Shown: positions 37,261 to 48,853 of the stretch, in pieces | Layout of the letters: the number at the start of each line of letters is the position of its first letter | How positions within the stretch are numbered: the stretch's first letter is position 1 | Assembly: GCF_024679095.1 (NCBI RefSeq) | Contig: NC_066522.1 | Location: 13,988,753 to 14,052,752, forward strand | Direction: 5' to 3' | Origin: Eriocheir sinensis | Taxonomy: Eukaryota > Arthropoda > Malacostraca > Decapoda > Varunidae | DNA length: 64,000 nucleotides | Notes under the pieces: generated by a model | Told to the model about the DNA's origin: nothing | Seen by the model: only the letters and a program-made list of their open reading frames with translations | Databases searched by the model: none | Made by a program: the position numbers and the translations under genes

Positions 37261-37449
37261 CCGCTCAGCCACCGCCATGTCTCCTTTATTCAACGTGCAC
37301 CACATACGATATTCCTGCTCGTCCTGCACGCCTCAAGTTTCCGCCCTCCAACACATTGCCTGTCAGATCTCACGTTATTCTGCACAGCCTTCTTCTTCCA
37401 GGCTGTGTGATATTTACCATGAGAGGAACGAGTCTGGTGAGGCTGAGAC

Positions 37450-38050
37450 ACGGCAGGAAACAGATACATGTTGCTTAATATATATATATTTTTTTTAAGG
37501 CAGCTGAGCATGAGAGGTCACCGGAGGAAAAGAAACCATAGTGGAGATAAAGCAAAAAATAAAAGAAAATAAAGCCAACTACCACTAAATGAAAGCTAGT
37601 GATTAAAATAAAAAAGATGCTCAGAGACGAGAGGAAAATGAGACAGATTGATTATTAGTTGTTTTTAGTTAGCTGGACACGAGAGGCCACCGGGAGAATG
37701 GAAAACAGTAGAAATGAAGCAAATAATAAAAAAAGAGTACCACTAAGGTGAGAAATTGGAGAAAACTGAAACATGTTGCCTATTAGAGTTTTTTAGTCAG
37801 CTGAGCATGAGAGGTCACCGGGAGAAAGGAAACCGTAGTGGATATGAAGCAAATAATAATAAAAAATAAAATCAACTTCCACTGAGGGAAAGCTGTCAAT
37901 AAAAGAAAATGCTGAGAGACGGGAGGAAAATGAGACATGAAGCTTATTAGATTTTTTTTAGGTAGTTAAGCAAGAGAGGTCACCGGAAGAAAGGAAACTA
38001 TTCTAAAGGCGAGGCAAATAATATAAAAAAAATAAAGCCAAACAATCACT
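37450..38050. repeat. ~128-169-bp tandem repeat, 4 units
   Basis: Landmark AGCTGAGCATGAGAGGTCAC recurs at 37502, 37671, 37799 and 37964 (periods 169, 128 and 165). Each unit then has GGAAAGGAAAC, GAAGCAAATAATAA, CCACTAAG, AATGAGACA and a T-rich end. The second unit carries an internal deletion. A partial unit precedes the first. Confidence 0.92.
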
Positions 38051-38301
38051 AAGGAAAAAAAAACAAAAACTGATCATTAAAAAAAAGCAAACTAACAAAT
38101 GGGGAGGCAACAATGCACAAGGAAATAAAGGAATGCACTTAAGAACCAAAAGTAAAATAAATAAATTAAAAACAGAAAAGAGGGAAGATTTAAATCAGCG
38201 CAAAACTCTGAGGAGGAAAACACACGTCCATAAACGTAAGAGAGAGGAAAATAGTGGAGGAAAGAGAAAGAGGAGGGAATAGTTGAGGGTGGGCGAGAGA
38301 A

Positions 38302-38303
<2 letters not shown>
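38051..38303. other. A-rich sequence, no gene seen
   Basis: A-rich, degenerate, no unit recognised. Confidence 0.5.

Positions 38304-38391
<88 letters not shown>
38304..38391. repeat. (GA)44 microsatellite
   Basis: Perfect GA array of about 87 bp. Confidence 0.98.
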
Positions 38392-38394
<3 letters not shown>

Positions 38395-38530
38395 CGTCCT
38401 CTCGGCTCTGCAAAAAGAGTACAGTATTTTTTTTTCTTTCTTCTTTTTTTCTTTTTTTCACAATATTCGTTCCAGTCTAGGCAGATTATTTCCGTGCAGA
38501 GAACGAGAGAAAGAAAAAAAATAGAGAAAA

Positions 38531-38532
<2 letters not shown>

Positions 38533-38623
<91 letters not shown>

Positions 38624-38632
38624 TGTGTGTGT
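38533..38632. repeat. Compound (GT)n(GA)n(GT)n microsatellite
   Basis: GT 38533-38577, GA 38577-38620, then GT 38621-38632, with sharp switches sharing one G. Confidence 0.97.
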
Positions 38633-39559
38633 GCCCAGTTTTCTCTCATTATCCTTTCTTATAGTCGTCCTGCCTCTTCAACCTTCCCTTGCCCCCACCT
38701 GTCGCCCTACGTCCCGCCTGTAACGGCCTGTAAAACATCCTCTTGACGGTGCTGTGGGTCTTTTTCTCGCCGCCACCCCCTGACCCCCCCCGTCACTCCC
38801 TGCTCATTCCTCCCCTCCATCCCCGCCACCCCCCAGCATCTTCCCCCCTCCCTGCTCATTCCTCCCCTCCGTCCCCGCCACCCCCCTGCACCTTCCCCCC
38901 TCCATTGCCGCCCCCTTCCGCACCTTCCGCCCCTCCGTCAACACTAAACCCCTCCAGATCACGACCGCCGCCGCTGCGCTATTCCCGTCCCAGTATTGTT
39001 CTACGCTTCACTATAATGCCGACGCAACACCTCCACGTAGGTTTTCCACTTAAATCCGTGTGCGTTATATTTACATGCATACGAGGCGGTGGTGCACAGG
39101 ACGTGTTTCGCGCTGCTGGAAAGACATGGCTGACTCTTTCAAGGACAGTTTTTTTTCCTATTTTCTAGCCTCTGTTTCTGACGCAGGAGTAGTTTCCCAG
39201 AAAGCATTCCTAAATTTCCATTACGTGCAGTTTCCGGGTCCCTGTTGGTAATAAATTTGTATAAGTATCCCTGACACTGCACACGCAAGGCAGGCCCCTC
39301 TGTCTGGACTCATGCTGTAGCAGAGCAAGACAAAAAACTTGCTAACATACTGCAGACTTTTTCTGACCTCGTGTTCACGAAACTCTGCGCGACGCGACAC
39401 CGTTCCATCAGGCCGACACACCTCCAGGAACCGTAACGGGACGGAATCAATGCATACTGGATTTTCGGCCGAGTCTCTCCTTGACTCGTCTCAACTGGAA
39501 ACTCAATATCTCTTCTCTCGCAGCATCATCTTCCTCGACGTGAGGTGTTCAGTATCGTC
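38633..39559. other. C-rich then unique sequence
   Basis: 38750-38950 is very C-rich with an imperfect duplication (CTTCCCCCCTCCCTGCTCAT occurs after CTCCCTGCTCATTCCTCCCC). From 39000 mixed sequence without recognised gene. Confidence 0.5.
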
Positions 39560-40031
39560 TCCAACAATTTTCCACCCTCCCAGATGCTAGCTATTTATAA
39601 AGGCCTTGTCCGCACCTGCAACTGCATAAAGTACGCAGCGGGTAAGTGGGGAACGGAGGGGGCACCCATACAACTCATGTTAGATAGAGTAGTCAAACTT
39701 TTTTCGCCTCAACTCTCCTCCTCCATACTAACTCTTTCACCCTTTATATTCCTCCACGATGTTGCTTCCCTTGCTATGTTTTATTGCTGTTTTCACGCTA
39801 ACTGCTCTTCTGAACTTGCTAACTGCATGCTTTCACCCCTCACACGGCCTCACTGCACAATACTTTTTCCTATAGCTCATCCCTATGCTGAACAACTTCT
39901 AAATGCAAGAGATAACTACAATTTTATCCCTTTCATTATTAAACTTTGGAACAGCCTTCCTGTGTCTGGGTATACTCTCTCCTAAGGCGAGCACATTCAA
40001 GGGGACAATACAAAGACACCTCTCGAACTAA
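39560..40031 (+). mobile_element. LINE ORF2 C-terminal fragment, frameshifted pseudogene
   Basis: The frame ending at 39985 contains the ordered motifs LAIYKGLVR, a DVASLAMFY-x-x-FHANCSSELAN block and NYNFIPFIIKLWNSLPVSGY. These correspond to the thumb and C-terminal region of Jockey/CR1-type non-LTR reverse transcriptases (YK-S-x-x-R, DVASL-x-x-FY-R-x-xHGxCSSEL, SF-P-W-N-S-LP). At 39983 a stop follows SGYTLS; in the next frame PKASTFKGTIQRHLSN runs to a stop at 40029-40031, the expected end. So one frameshift is visible, and the N-terminal polymerase domain is missing. Probably a dead 5'-truncated copy. The 3' UTR boundary is not determined. Confidence 0.82.
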
Positions 40032-40559
40032 ACTGATCACGCGTTTCGGCTTTTTCCTCTCAACCCCTTTTTGGTGCACCATGTTGCGAGCCTTACTTTT
40101 TTACTAGTTTATTTTGCCCTCGTCCAACTGCCTCATTTGCGATGAAAAAAGCGAACAAAGAATTCTGATGGAAAGGTGCAGACCCTTGACACGACGAGGT
40201 TGGGGAAGTGCGGCGTTCTCCTTTGGTTCCTATTTTCTGACTCCATAGTTGATGAAGACTAAAAGGCGAGCAGCAGAAAGGAAATAATGGAGCTTCAGGC
40301 GATAAACTGGGCGGCTGGTGCTCACGGAATGCCTGCGCGGTTCTTCATTACGACCTAATCTGTATGAAAACAAGCATCAGTGTCAGGTGGCGCCTCTGCT
40401 TATACGCTTTCACCACAAGGATGTGCGGGGAGGGCCTGGCGCGCGCGATGAGAATTTGACAGCACTTGTGAAGGCCCTTTTGATGTTCAACTGTGTCTGC
40501 CGGTCTTGCTAGTCGTCTGTCTTTTCTTTCACTTTGCTTTTTTTCCTCGTCTCTCCTAC
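40032..40559. other. LINE 3' flank and unique sequence
   Basis: The first 100 bp may still be LINE 3' UTR. No tail, gene or repeat recognised. Confidence 0.4.
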
Positions 40560-40847
40560 TTTATATATTCCTAGCCGCGAAGTCGTCAGTGTACGTGTTT
40601 GAGTAATTCACCACGGCCTGATCACGAGCTGGACTCTTAATCGCCAGCAGGTACCCTCCCGACATGAGCAAGTGCTCTTTTATAGTCGATCTATGGGTAC
40701 TCCACACATCCCATCCCCCTTGCTCAAGGGGGGACAGTAACCACTCCTGGTCAGCGGAAAGAATCCGGACTGAGCGGGCTCGAACCGCCGCCCAGTCAGG
40801 CTGTGAAGCCTGGCAGCGCAGCGCTCTAACTAGTTGCGCCACGGAGT

Positions 40848-40850
<3 letters not shown>
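40560..40850 (-). mobile_element. tRNA-derived SINE, type 1
   Basis: On the minus strand the element starts near 40850 with a tRNA-like head: A-box region TGGCGCAACTAGTTAGAGCG (40841 downward) and B box GGTTCGAGCCC (40786-40776), with correct spacing of about 35 bp. A tRNA-unrelated body follows (GGGTACCTGCTGGCGATTAA, CCGTGGTGAATTACTC words) and an AT-rich end GGAATATATAAAG near 40560. The head lacks an acceptor-stem match, so it is not a working tRNA gene. Internal Pol III promoter boxes are inferred. A TG array directly adjoins the 5' end. Confidence 0.8.

Positions 40851-40916
<66 letters not shown>
40849..40916. repeat. (GT)34 microsatellite
   Basis: Perfect GT array of about 68 bp abutting the SINE 5' end. 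Confidence 0.98.
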
Positions 40917-40917
<1 letters not shown>

Positions 40918-41157
40918 GCTAAGAGACATTGGAAAAGGTGCTTCGGTGTCGCTGAACTTTAAGTTTATTACCGGAGTGACGACAGCGAGTCAGGAAGTCA
41001 ACACCGCATCAACACTGAGACGAAGAGCAGGCTTGGTGCAGGCCGGACAGGTGCAGGCCACGGATCATTCAGTCGTTCAGCCCTCATGGACTCCTCACAG
41101 TTACTCAACACACACACTGAGGGCCGTTACTGATCAAAGGATGCATGGAGTGTTTGT

Positions 41158-41161
<4 letters not shown>

Positions 41162-41215
<54 letters not shown>
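41162..41215. repeat. (GT)27 microsatellite
   Basis: Perfect GT array of about 53 bp. Confidence 0.97.
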
Positions 41216-41216
<1 letters not shown>

Positions 41217-41681
41217 ATGTTTATGTGTGGATATGCATACACGTTTAATTATTTTTACAATACCATTTTGCAAACATATAACTAAATGAAGTATTGTGAA
41301 TTAATGGCAGACGAAATATTTAAAAGTTAATTAACCCATACAAACGAACGCGTAGCTATGCATAAATAAATATTCGCACATAAACTTCAAATTGCATAAA
41401 AACCGCATCTGTTTACATCGCGAGCCAGTGTTGTCTACCATATATTAGCATCGCAATGTAGCATTCCTATTTCAATGTGCAGGAATGTGATGTTCAATTT
41501 TGACGATGTTTTCGGCGCACCATTTATTGCATTCCTTCCCAACTGTGCTGCCGCTCACTGCTACCCCCCCACCCCCAACCACCACCTACAACACCACCTA
41601 ACACTATCTACACCGCCATGTCCCCTCCCACCCTCTGACTATTACAAAATTACGACGTATCCTTCTCTCTTTTGTATGTGC
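41216..41681. other. Unique sequence, no gene seen
   Basis: AT-rich to 41470 then C-rich at 41560-41640. Nothing recognised. Confidence 0.45.
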
Positions 41682-41986
41682 AGCCCGTAGCGAAGGTAGG
41701 CTTTCTTGAGGGGTTATGGTGGTTTGCCCCAGTCCGTTGTGGTGCCGGCGTATTGTATTTATAGTGGCTGCCGTGATATATGATTTGCTATGCTCCTGCT
41801 GTCCCCCCGGTGCTCCTCTTGATCAAAGTAGCTGGAGTGAGAGTGTATCTATGGACATCAGACAGCCTGTGGGTAATGTTCGGCCACTCGACGTTGGCTG
41901 GACACTATCAGCTGGTTACGGCAGGACTACAACCCGGGTCTTCGGAAGCATCAGTTTTGTGCATTGATCATTCAATCACTGCCTCT
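41682..41986 (-). mobile_element. tRNA-derived SINE, type 2, diverged copy
   Basis: Aligns end to end with the minus-strand SINE at 48854-49174. Shared words (plus strand): GGTAGGCTTTCTT-AGGGG, TATAGTGGC, CTGTCCCCCCGG, GACAGCCTGTGGGTA-T, GGCCACTCG-CG. A degraded B box is at 41924-41934. The A-box region is barely recognisable and there is no A-rich tail. Older copy of the same family. Confidence 0.78.
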
Positions 41987-42656
41987 CCTGTTCTACTTCC
42001 CGTTCGTCGCCGTCTTCCTTCTCCTTTTTCTCCTTCTTAATGCTCTTTCACAAGGTACAGCAGATGCTCATTATTATCCTTTATCTTTTCTGGGCCATGT
42101 TCTTATATGCCTTTTTTATTAGCATATCTGGTAAAAAAATAAACCGGTGTGTGCGTGTGTGTTCAGCTTATTTATCTAGGGTGGCGGCAGCGGCGGGATG
42201 GTAGGGGCGGAGGTGAAGGGTAAAGCGGGGGGGTGAACGGGGGCAATGGCGAAGACGAGGAGCAGTGCACAAATAAGGTGCCCGATAAACAATAACTACA
42301 CCAGAGCAACTAACGAACTTACACCATACAACTGTACACTCCTACTGTCTTTCCTATTCCCACCCCTGTATCTTCACCACTAACCCACTTCCTCTTCGTA
42401 CTATACCCTTGATTAAAAAGAAAGAAAAGAAAAAAAAAAAGAGGAGCAGTGAGGCGGGGCGGGGCGGGGCGAGCAGGTGAGTGGTGGCCGTGTTTAATAA
42501 TGCCGCCCAGCCCACGAGAGCCAAGGATTCAATAAACACCATCCGGCCAGCAGTGTAGCGCCGCGCCTCCCGCTTCCGTCACTGCTTCCTTACGCGCCAA
42601 TGTGCATGCAAACACCGCCATAAATACCCCTCCAACGGGCGAAGTAGGCTGGGCGC

Positions 42657-42696
<40 letters not shown>

Positions 42697-43007
42697 GCAC
42701 CTTCCCGAGAGCACTACATATTAACGTGACCTTTTGCACCATTCCACATTACTGCCTGGAGCTTCTTGGACACACACGGGATAGTAATTACTGAGCACAT
42801 TTCTGCAATAATTAACATTCACGGAAAGACCAAAGGCGAGCCATGCGTGTAGGTGGGCGTCTCCATGCGGCAGAGACAGTAATGGGGGATGAACTGGCCT
42901 TGCAACAGTCAATCAGTCAGCCAGTTAGCCAGTCAGTGCCAGTACTAGGTAGGTTTCTATGGGTTACTGGCCTTGGCAGTAGAAAATTAACGTCAAACAG
43001 GAGATAA
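41987..43007. other. Unique sequence with short arrays
   Basis: Contains an (AC)n(ACGC)n array at 42660-42700 and GC-rich patches 42180-42260 and 42440-42640. Short frames without recognised product. Confidence 0.45.
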
Positions 43008-43590
43008 ACAGAGCTTGCATGTTTCATTTAGACAGACAATCAGCTTGTCAGTGCATGTTCAAGTTAGGTGTTTGTACCAAGTAGGAGAGTTACTTCGGCC
43101 CACTGCAGCGTTGCCAAATTATCGTATTAACCACATATCGTATCTATCATTTTTATGCCTCAAACTCTCGTACCTACACAAGTAACGTGAGAAAGTCAAT
43201 GTTAGTGCTAAAACTGATGAATATTGATGTTTTTCGTTCTTTGTTGTTATAGTTATCGGTCAGAAACTACGAAAATAAAATGCGCTGGCCCACTGGCTTA
43301 AAAGGTAGTAAAAATAGGTCAGACAGAGGGATACAAACTGGGCTTGCATGTTTCAATTGGTCAGCCAATCAGCTAGTCGGTGCATTGACAAATTAGGTAT
43401 ATGTATGCATCATGCAGAAAAGTGTCTTGGGGCAAATGGCTTAAACAGTAGAGAATAAGCGTAAAAACAGCCATTTAGTTAGTCTATGTTGCTACCTGTT
43501 AGGGGGTCCGCGGGAAAGCGGCTTAAAAGGTCTCAAACAAACGAGGCGAGCGTCAGTCCGTTATTCAATCAGCCAAACAGTCGGCGTGGG
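43008..43590. repeat. Degenerate direct repeats
   Basis: A segment at 43008-43080 (GAGCTTGCATGTTTCATTTA, AATCAGCTTGTCAGTGCAT) recurs at 43335-43409 (GGGCTTGCATGTTTCAATTG, AATCAGCTAGTCGGTGCAT). A GGCTTAAAAGGTAGTAAA-type word is seen near 42970, 43295, 43438 and 43521. The unit structure is not clean; family C copy 2 lies inside. Confidence 0.6.
43111..43331 (+). mobile_element. Dispersed repeat family C, copy 2
   Basis: Second copy of the repeat described at 26028-26245, same orientation. The two copies are 17 kb apart, diverged to about 60-65 percent, and differ by several indels. No coding capacity. Confidence 0.65.
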
Positions 43591-44451
43591 TAAGGGTGAC
43601 GAGACAGCCGTTCGCGCCCCCGCTCACGCCGCTGTTGTTACCTCGCTGATCGACCTGCTGGCGTGGGCGGGGGCCTCGGCGGCGCTAACAAGGTTGTGTT
43701 GACACGAAAAGTTTGAAAGAAGACAAACAATCATCAAACTGAGCTGCGGGACGACACCCTCCGCCTTTGTCGCTGCCTCTGCCCGCCCTCTGCTGGGGCT
43801 GCCGCTGCCTATTTGAGTTGGTGCTATCTTTCTTGTTTTTATTCTTGTTCTGTTTTTGTTCGTGTTTGTTCTTGTTCTTTTATTCCTTGTTTTGGTTCTT
43901 CTTATTCTTCGTCGTCTTCTACTACTTCTTTTTCTTCTGCTTCTTATTTATTCTTTATTTTTTTTTCCTCCTCGTCCTCTTCCTCAACAAAAATGAACAT
44001 AGAAAATAATTTAAAGAAAGCACATCCACACACACATGAATGAATATATGACTGGATAAACTAATAATATAAAAAAATAATGATAATAACAGTAACAAAA
44101 ACAATGCTAATAATAAGGAAATAAAAAAGGAAATCCCCCCCCCAAAAAAATCCTGGAGTCACACATTGCAAACTTTCTATACACGAAATAAAAAGGACGA
44201 GCAAAAAAAAGAAGAAAAAAAATCAACTTCAGGTAACAAACACACCAACCAACCAACCAACCAACGAACAAACAACAACGAAACAAGAGCAAAGGGAAGT
44301 AGCGGCATTAATATTAGAGGGACCGTAATGGAGGTTCAGTGTTAGGAAGTCACATGTTTTTTTCTTCTTTTTCCGCCGTTCACTGTTGTCTGTCGCTGCC
44401 GTTAGTCCGTGGTCTGGTCGGGAACTGTGCGGATAAATGTTGTAGGATGAG
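43591..44451. other. Mixed sequence, no gene seen
   Basis: GC-rich 43600-43690, T-rich 43830-43980, A-rich 44040-44220, with (CCAA)n at 44247-44267. Nothing recognised. Confidence 0.5.
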
Positions 44452-46465
44452 GTCAAAATAAATATGTATAACGCTAAGTATTTCAACAACTCTATATGTT
44501 ACTAATTTTTTTCCATCCCCTTTTATTTGTATTTTTTCGCTTATTTCATCACGTTCTTGTTTTTTTTGCTTCTCTTCCGCGTAACGTCTTTTGTTTTTCT
44601 TATCTTTCTCGTTTTTACCTCCTCCTTCTCTTCCTTCTCTTCCTCGTTTATCCCTCATTTTCATCCTTTGTCCTTCTCTTCCTTCCATCTCATGATCTCG
44701 ACAAAATAAATATGCATAAGGCTAAGTATTTCAACAACTCTATATGTTACTAATTTTTTTCCATCCCCTTTTATTTGTATTTTTTCGCTTATTTCATCAC
44801 GTTCTTGTTTTTTTGCTTCTCTTCCGCGTAACGTCTTTTGTTTTTCTTATCTTTCTCGTTTTTTCCTCCTCCTTCTCTTCCTTCTCTTCCTCGTTTATCC
44901 CTCATTTTCATCCTTTTAACTTCTTTCACGTCTCCGCTTTCCCGCTATCCCTTCCCCGTCCTTCTCTTCCTTCCATCTCATGATCTCGACAAAATTCAAA
45001 TGTATAAGGCTAAGTATTTCAACAACTTTATATTACTTTTTTTTTCATCCCCTTTGATTTCTCAGTATTTTGTTGTCTAATTTCATCACGTTCTTGTTTT
45101 TATGTTCCTCTTCCGCGTAACGTCTTATCTTTTTCTTATCTTTCTCGTTTTATTTTTCTCCTCCTCCTCCTCCTTGTTTCTCCTTCCTCATTTTCATGCA
45201 TTTAACTACTTTTTACTTTTGCTTTTTCCTTCCTTGTTCTCCTCTTCCTTTCACCTCAGAATCTGGACGAAATGAATATGTAAAAGGCTATTATATGTAT
45301 CAGTCTTTTTTTTTCCCATCCTCTTTGAATTACATGGAGTTTGTTATCATATTTTATCACGCTCCTGCTTTCCGCTTCCTCTTCATCTTCTGAATAACGT
45401 CTTTCCTTCCCTTATCCTTATCGTTTTTTGCATCCTCCTCCTCCTTCTCCTGCTGCTCCTCCTCCTCCTCCTCCTCCTTCTTCTGATTTAGCCGTCCTCT
45501 TTTCATACCTTTTACTTCATCTTTTACTTCTTTGTGCCACTATCGCTTCCTCGTCCTTCCATTTCAGGGTCCCGAAATAAATTGTAAAAGGTTGAGCATC
45601 TTTAACAATTATATATATTACTATTTTTTTCTATCCCATTAATTAATTTTGAACTGCACGGATTTAGTTTTCTTATATTATCACGTTCTTCCTTTCCTTT
45701 TTCTCTTTATCTTCGGAGTAACGTTTTCCCTTTCCTTATATCCTTTTCGTGTTTTTTTTTTGTCTCCTCCTCCTCCTCCTCCTTCTCCTCCTCGCAGCTT
45801 ATCCTTCCTCTTTTTCAATCTTTTTACTTCTTTCACTTCTTCGTCTCTCGCTTTTTCCCTTTCTCATCTTCCTCTTTTTTCTATCTCATGATCTTGGCAA
45901 AATGAATATGTAAAAAGATAAGTATTTTAACTATTTTATGTATTACTGAGTTTTTTTCCATCTCTTATTTTACCGCGTTCTTGCTTTCCTCTTCATCTTC
46001 GCAGCAACGTCTTCCCTTTCCATATCCTTGTCGTAATTTTCCCTCCTCTTCCTCCTTCTGGTTCAACTTTCTCTTCTTCATTTTTTAACTTCTTCTTTCA
46101 TTTCTCCTTTACTCACCTTTTCCCTTCCTCATCCTCCTCTTCCTTCCATCTCAGGGTCTCGACAAAATAAATATGTAAAAGGCTAAGTATTTCAACAATG
46201 ATATATATTACTAGTTTTCTCCATCCCTTTTGAACTGCAAGGATTTTGTTTTTGCCTTTCCTCTTCCTCTTCATCTTCATCTCCGGAGTAACGTCTTCCC
46301 TTTCCCTATTCTTTTCGTTTTTTCCTCCTCCTCCGGGTTTAGCCATCCACTTTTTCATCCTTTTTACTTTTTCCTTTACTTCTCCTTTTCTCACTTTTTC
46401 CCTTCCTCGGTTTTCTCCTCTCCCTTCCATCTTTTCCTCCGTCTCCTTCGCTTCCATCGAGCGCA
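44452..46465. repeat. ~2-kb pyrimidine-rich tandem array, 7 units of ~250-325 bp
   Basis: A landmark AAATAAATATG-AAAAGGCTAAGTATTTCAACAA, with variants, recurs with its GCT at 44473, 44721, 45009, 45287, 45591, 45917 and 46182 (periods 248, 288, 278, 304, 326 and 265). Within each unit the order is TATATGTTACTA, TTTTTTCCATCCC, TTTCATCACGTTCTTG, CTTCCGCGTAACGTCTT, TTATC-TTTCTCGTTTT, CTCCTCCTTCTC, CTCATTTTCATCC and TCCATCTCATGATCTCGACA. Units 1 and 2 are nearly identical over their first 180 bp; later ones diverge by indels in CTC runs. All long frames over it are translations of T/C-rich DNA. Confidence 0.95.
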
Positions 46466-46954
46466 CATCTCTTCTAGCTCCTCCTCCTCCTCCTCCTCCT
46501 CCTTCTCCATTTCTTCCTCCCGTCCTATCTCGTTCTCATTCACAAGCACACTCTCAAACACATATTCGAGCCGGGGAATCTGGCAGCAACAGGATCCGGA
46601 GGTATGTGTTGAAAGACCTTCTGGGGAGTCGTGTCGAAGCTGTCTGAGAGAGGGAGAAATTTATTGAGCCTGGAGTCTGGGTCGAGCGGCGGGGCGTTGG
46701 ACCCGTAGGACAAGTTTCTTTATTCTCGCATAGGTTTTCGCTTTGCTTTTTATTTTTGTTATTAGTGCGCGTCACGGAATGTCTTGTCTAGTAATCAGTC
46801 TAAAGGTGCCGAGAGGGAGTTTCTTTTTTTTTTCGATTTTCCCTCTCCTTCGCTTCCCTTTGTTTCCTTTCCCTTCCCTCCTTCCTTCACCTTTCTTCTT
46901 CTCCTTCCACTCTCTTCTCTTCCTCCAGATTCTTCTCCTCTCCGTTTCTCTACA
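46466..46954. other. Pyrimidine-rich then mixed sequence
   Basis: CTC run 46480-46505, unique 46530-46800, T/C-rich to 46950. No gene recognised. Confidence 0.5.
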
Positions 46955-47107
46955 TCTATCAATCTATCTATGTATCTTTCTATCTATCTATCCATCTATC
47001 CATCTATCTATATCCTATCTCCCCTCTATCAATTTGTATCTCACTAACTACCTATCTATTTGTATCTCACTAATTACCTATCAGTATCTATCTATATTCA
47101 TCTATGT
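46955..47107. repeat. Degenerate (TATC)n array
   Basis: TATC/CATC tetranucleotides with many interruptions and a TTTGTATCTCACTAACTACC duplication near 47030-47080. Confidence 0.9.
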
Positions 47108-48483
47108 TAGTTTCCATAAAGCCACCACTGACACACAGGTGGCTCGTTAGCTCGGCCAATTACCTGAGCATATAAACACAGGCAACCGGGCAGCGAATTC
47201 CAATCAGAGATTCAGAAGGGATAAGAGGATCAGTTAGGCTCCAGTTAGCTGAGACGCCAGTGCTGCCATCGCGCGGAGAACCAAGCAAACTCACCCCAAG
47301 TCACACCACCCCGATATGAGGCCACGGTGGTTCCTTGGCCTCTAACATGAACGGGGAAAATACGGATGAATTTTGCCTAGCGAGTTACCGGGAAATGCTC
47401 ACTTTTTTTATTATATAACGGCGGAGGCTCATTACTAAGAAGGTCTGGCCGCATGAATGATAAGGGTGCGTGGAATACTGGCTGGCCACCTTGCTCTATA
47501 ATTAATACCTCCGTGTCCAGACCAAGGCCGGGGCAGGAAGGCAGTCAGGCAGCTCACGCACGCTCTCTTCTCTTAACTGGCCGCTCGATAAGTGACTGAT
47601 GGATAGATAAATGAAAGGTTTGCATTGCCACGGTGGTCTTTAGCATTCTGTTCTTCCCTCGATCACAGGCGCCGGAACGAAAGGATTTGAACACTGAACA
47701 CGAGCGGGTTGAGTAAGACGCAATCATACGAAAAGAGCAGACAGAGAAGGCACGAGTCGGGAAATATTAAACATCTGTCTAGATTATATATTTTCATTAA
47801 CAAGAGTCGACATTTAATAGGGGCTGACCATTCTCTGTACATAAATATATCGCGTGTCCTTTGTGTGCTACCGAGAATGTGTAGGTGGAGAGGATTGACG
47901 AACACTCTTAATTAATAAAAAGACTACGGTTAATTGTTTTTAACGTGTTATCTTCTTCAACATTTTTTTAAAGTGAATAAGTTGTCTTTTTTGACCCGTT
48001 TTTGAAGGTGTGGATAGTTGGTGTTATTTTTTTTGTATCACTTTTTACAACTTAATTCGTAATAAGTCCACTTAACTGTGAAAATCCAACACTTCTGACT
48101 AACTCCGTCTCAAGAATAGAATTAAAAGGACGAACTAGCCACATAACAGCTAATAAATACTAACACGACGGTTAATAAATCTACCTTTAGCCACTCACGA
48201 GGCACTGAGTCGATAAGATAGGACAATTTAAGTTCCTGGCGCTTTATTATATATTTTTTCTAATCTAGCACTTCCAGCTTAACTTATCACTCTGAGTCGC
48301 CTAGCACGAGAAATACATTACACGCTCCTCATCTTACCTCCAGCTCCTAATTAACTGTTCGCCACCATCCTGTTTACAGGTAGCGGCGCAGAAGCGTGAC
48401 GCGGACGGGTGAATAGGCAAGGCTGTGATGAGCTCCCGACACAGCAGAAACACAGCCTTCTCAGAACCGACACTTGTACTTAT
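47108..48483. other. Unique sequence, no gene recognised
   Basis: GC-balanced 47130-47560 with AT motifs; AT-rich afterwards. Short frames (47663-47905 minus, 47709-47915 plus) without recognised product. Confidence 0.4.

Positions 48484-48853
<370 letters not shown>

Noticed and set aside
40776..40841. tRNA gene
   Set aside because: A and B boxes are present but the acceptor stem does not pair and a SINE body follows.
44496..46667. Series of hydrophobic small proteins (Phe/Ser/Leu-rich), possible membrane protein family
   Set aside because: Frames track T/C-rich tandem units whose periods (248-326 bp) shift phase; no conserved reading frame.
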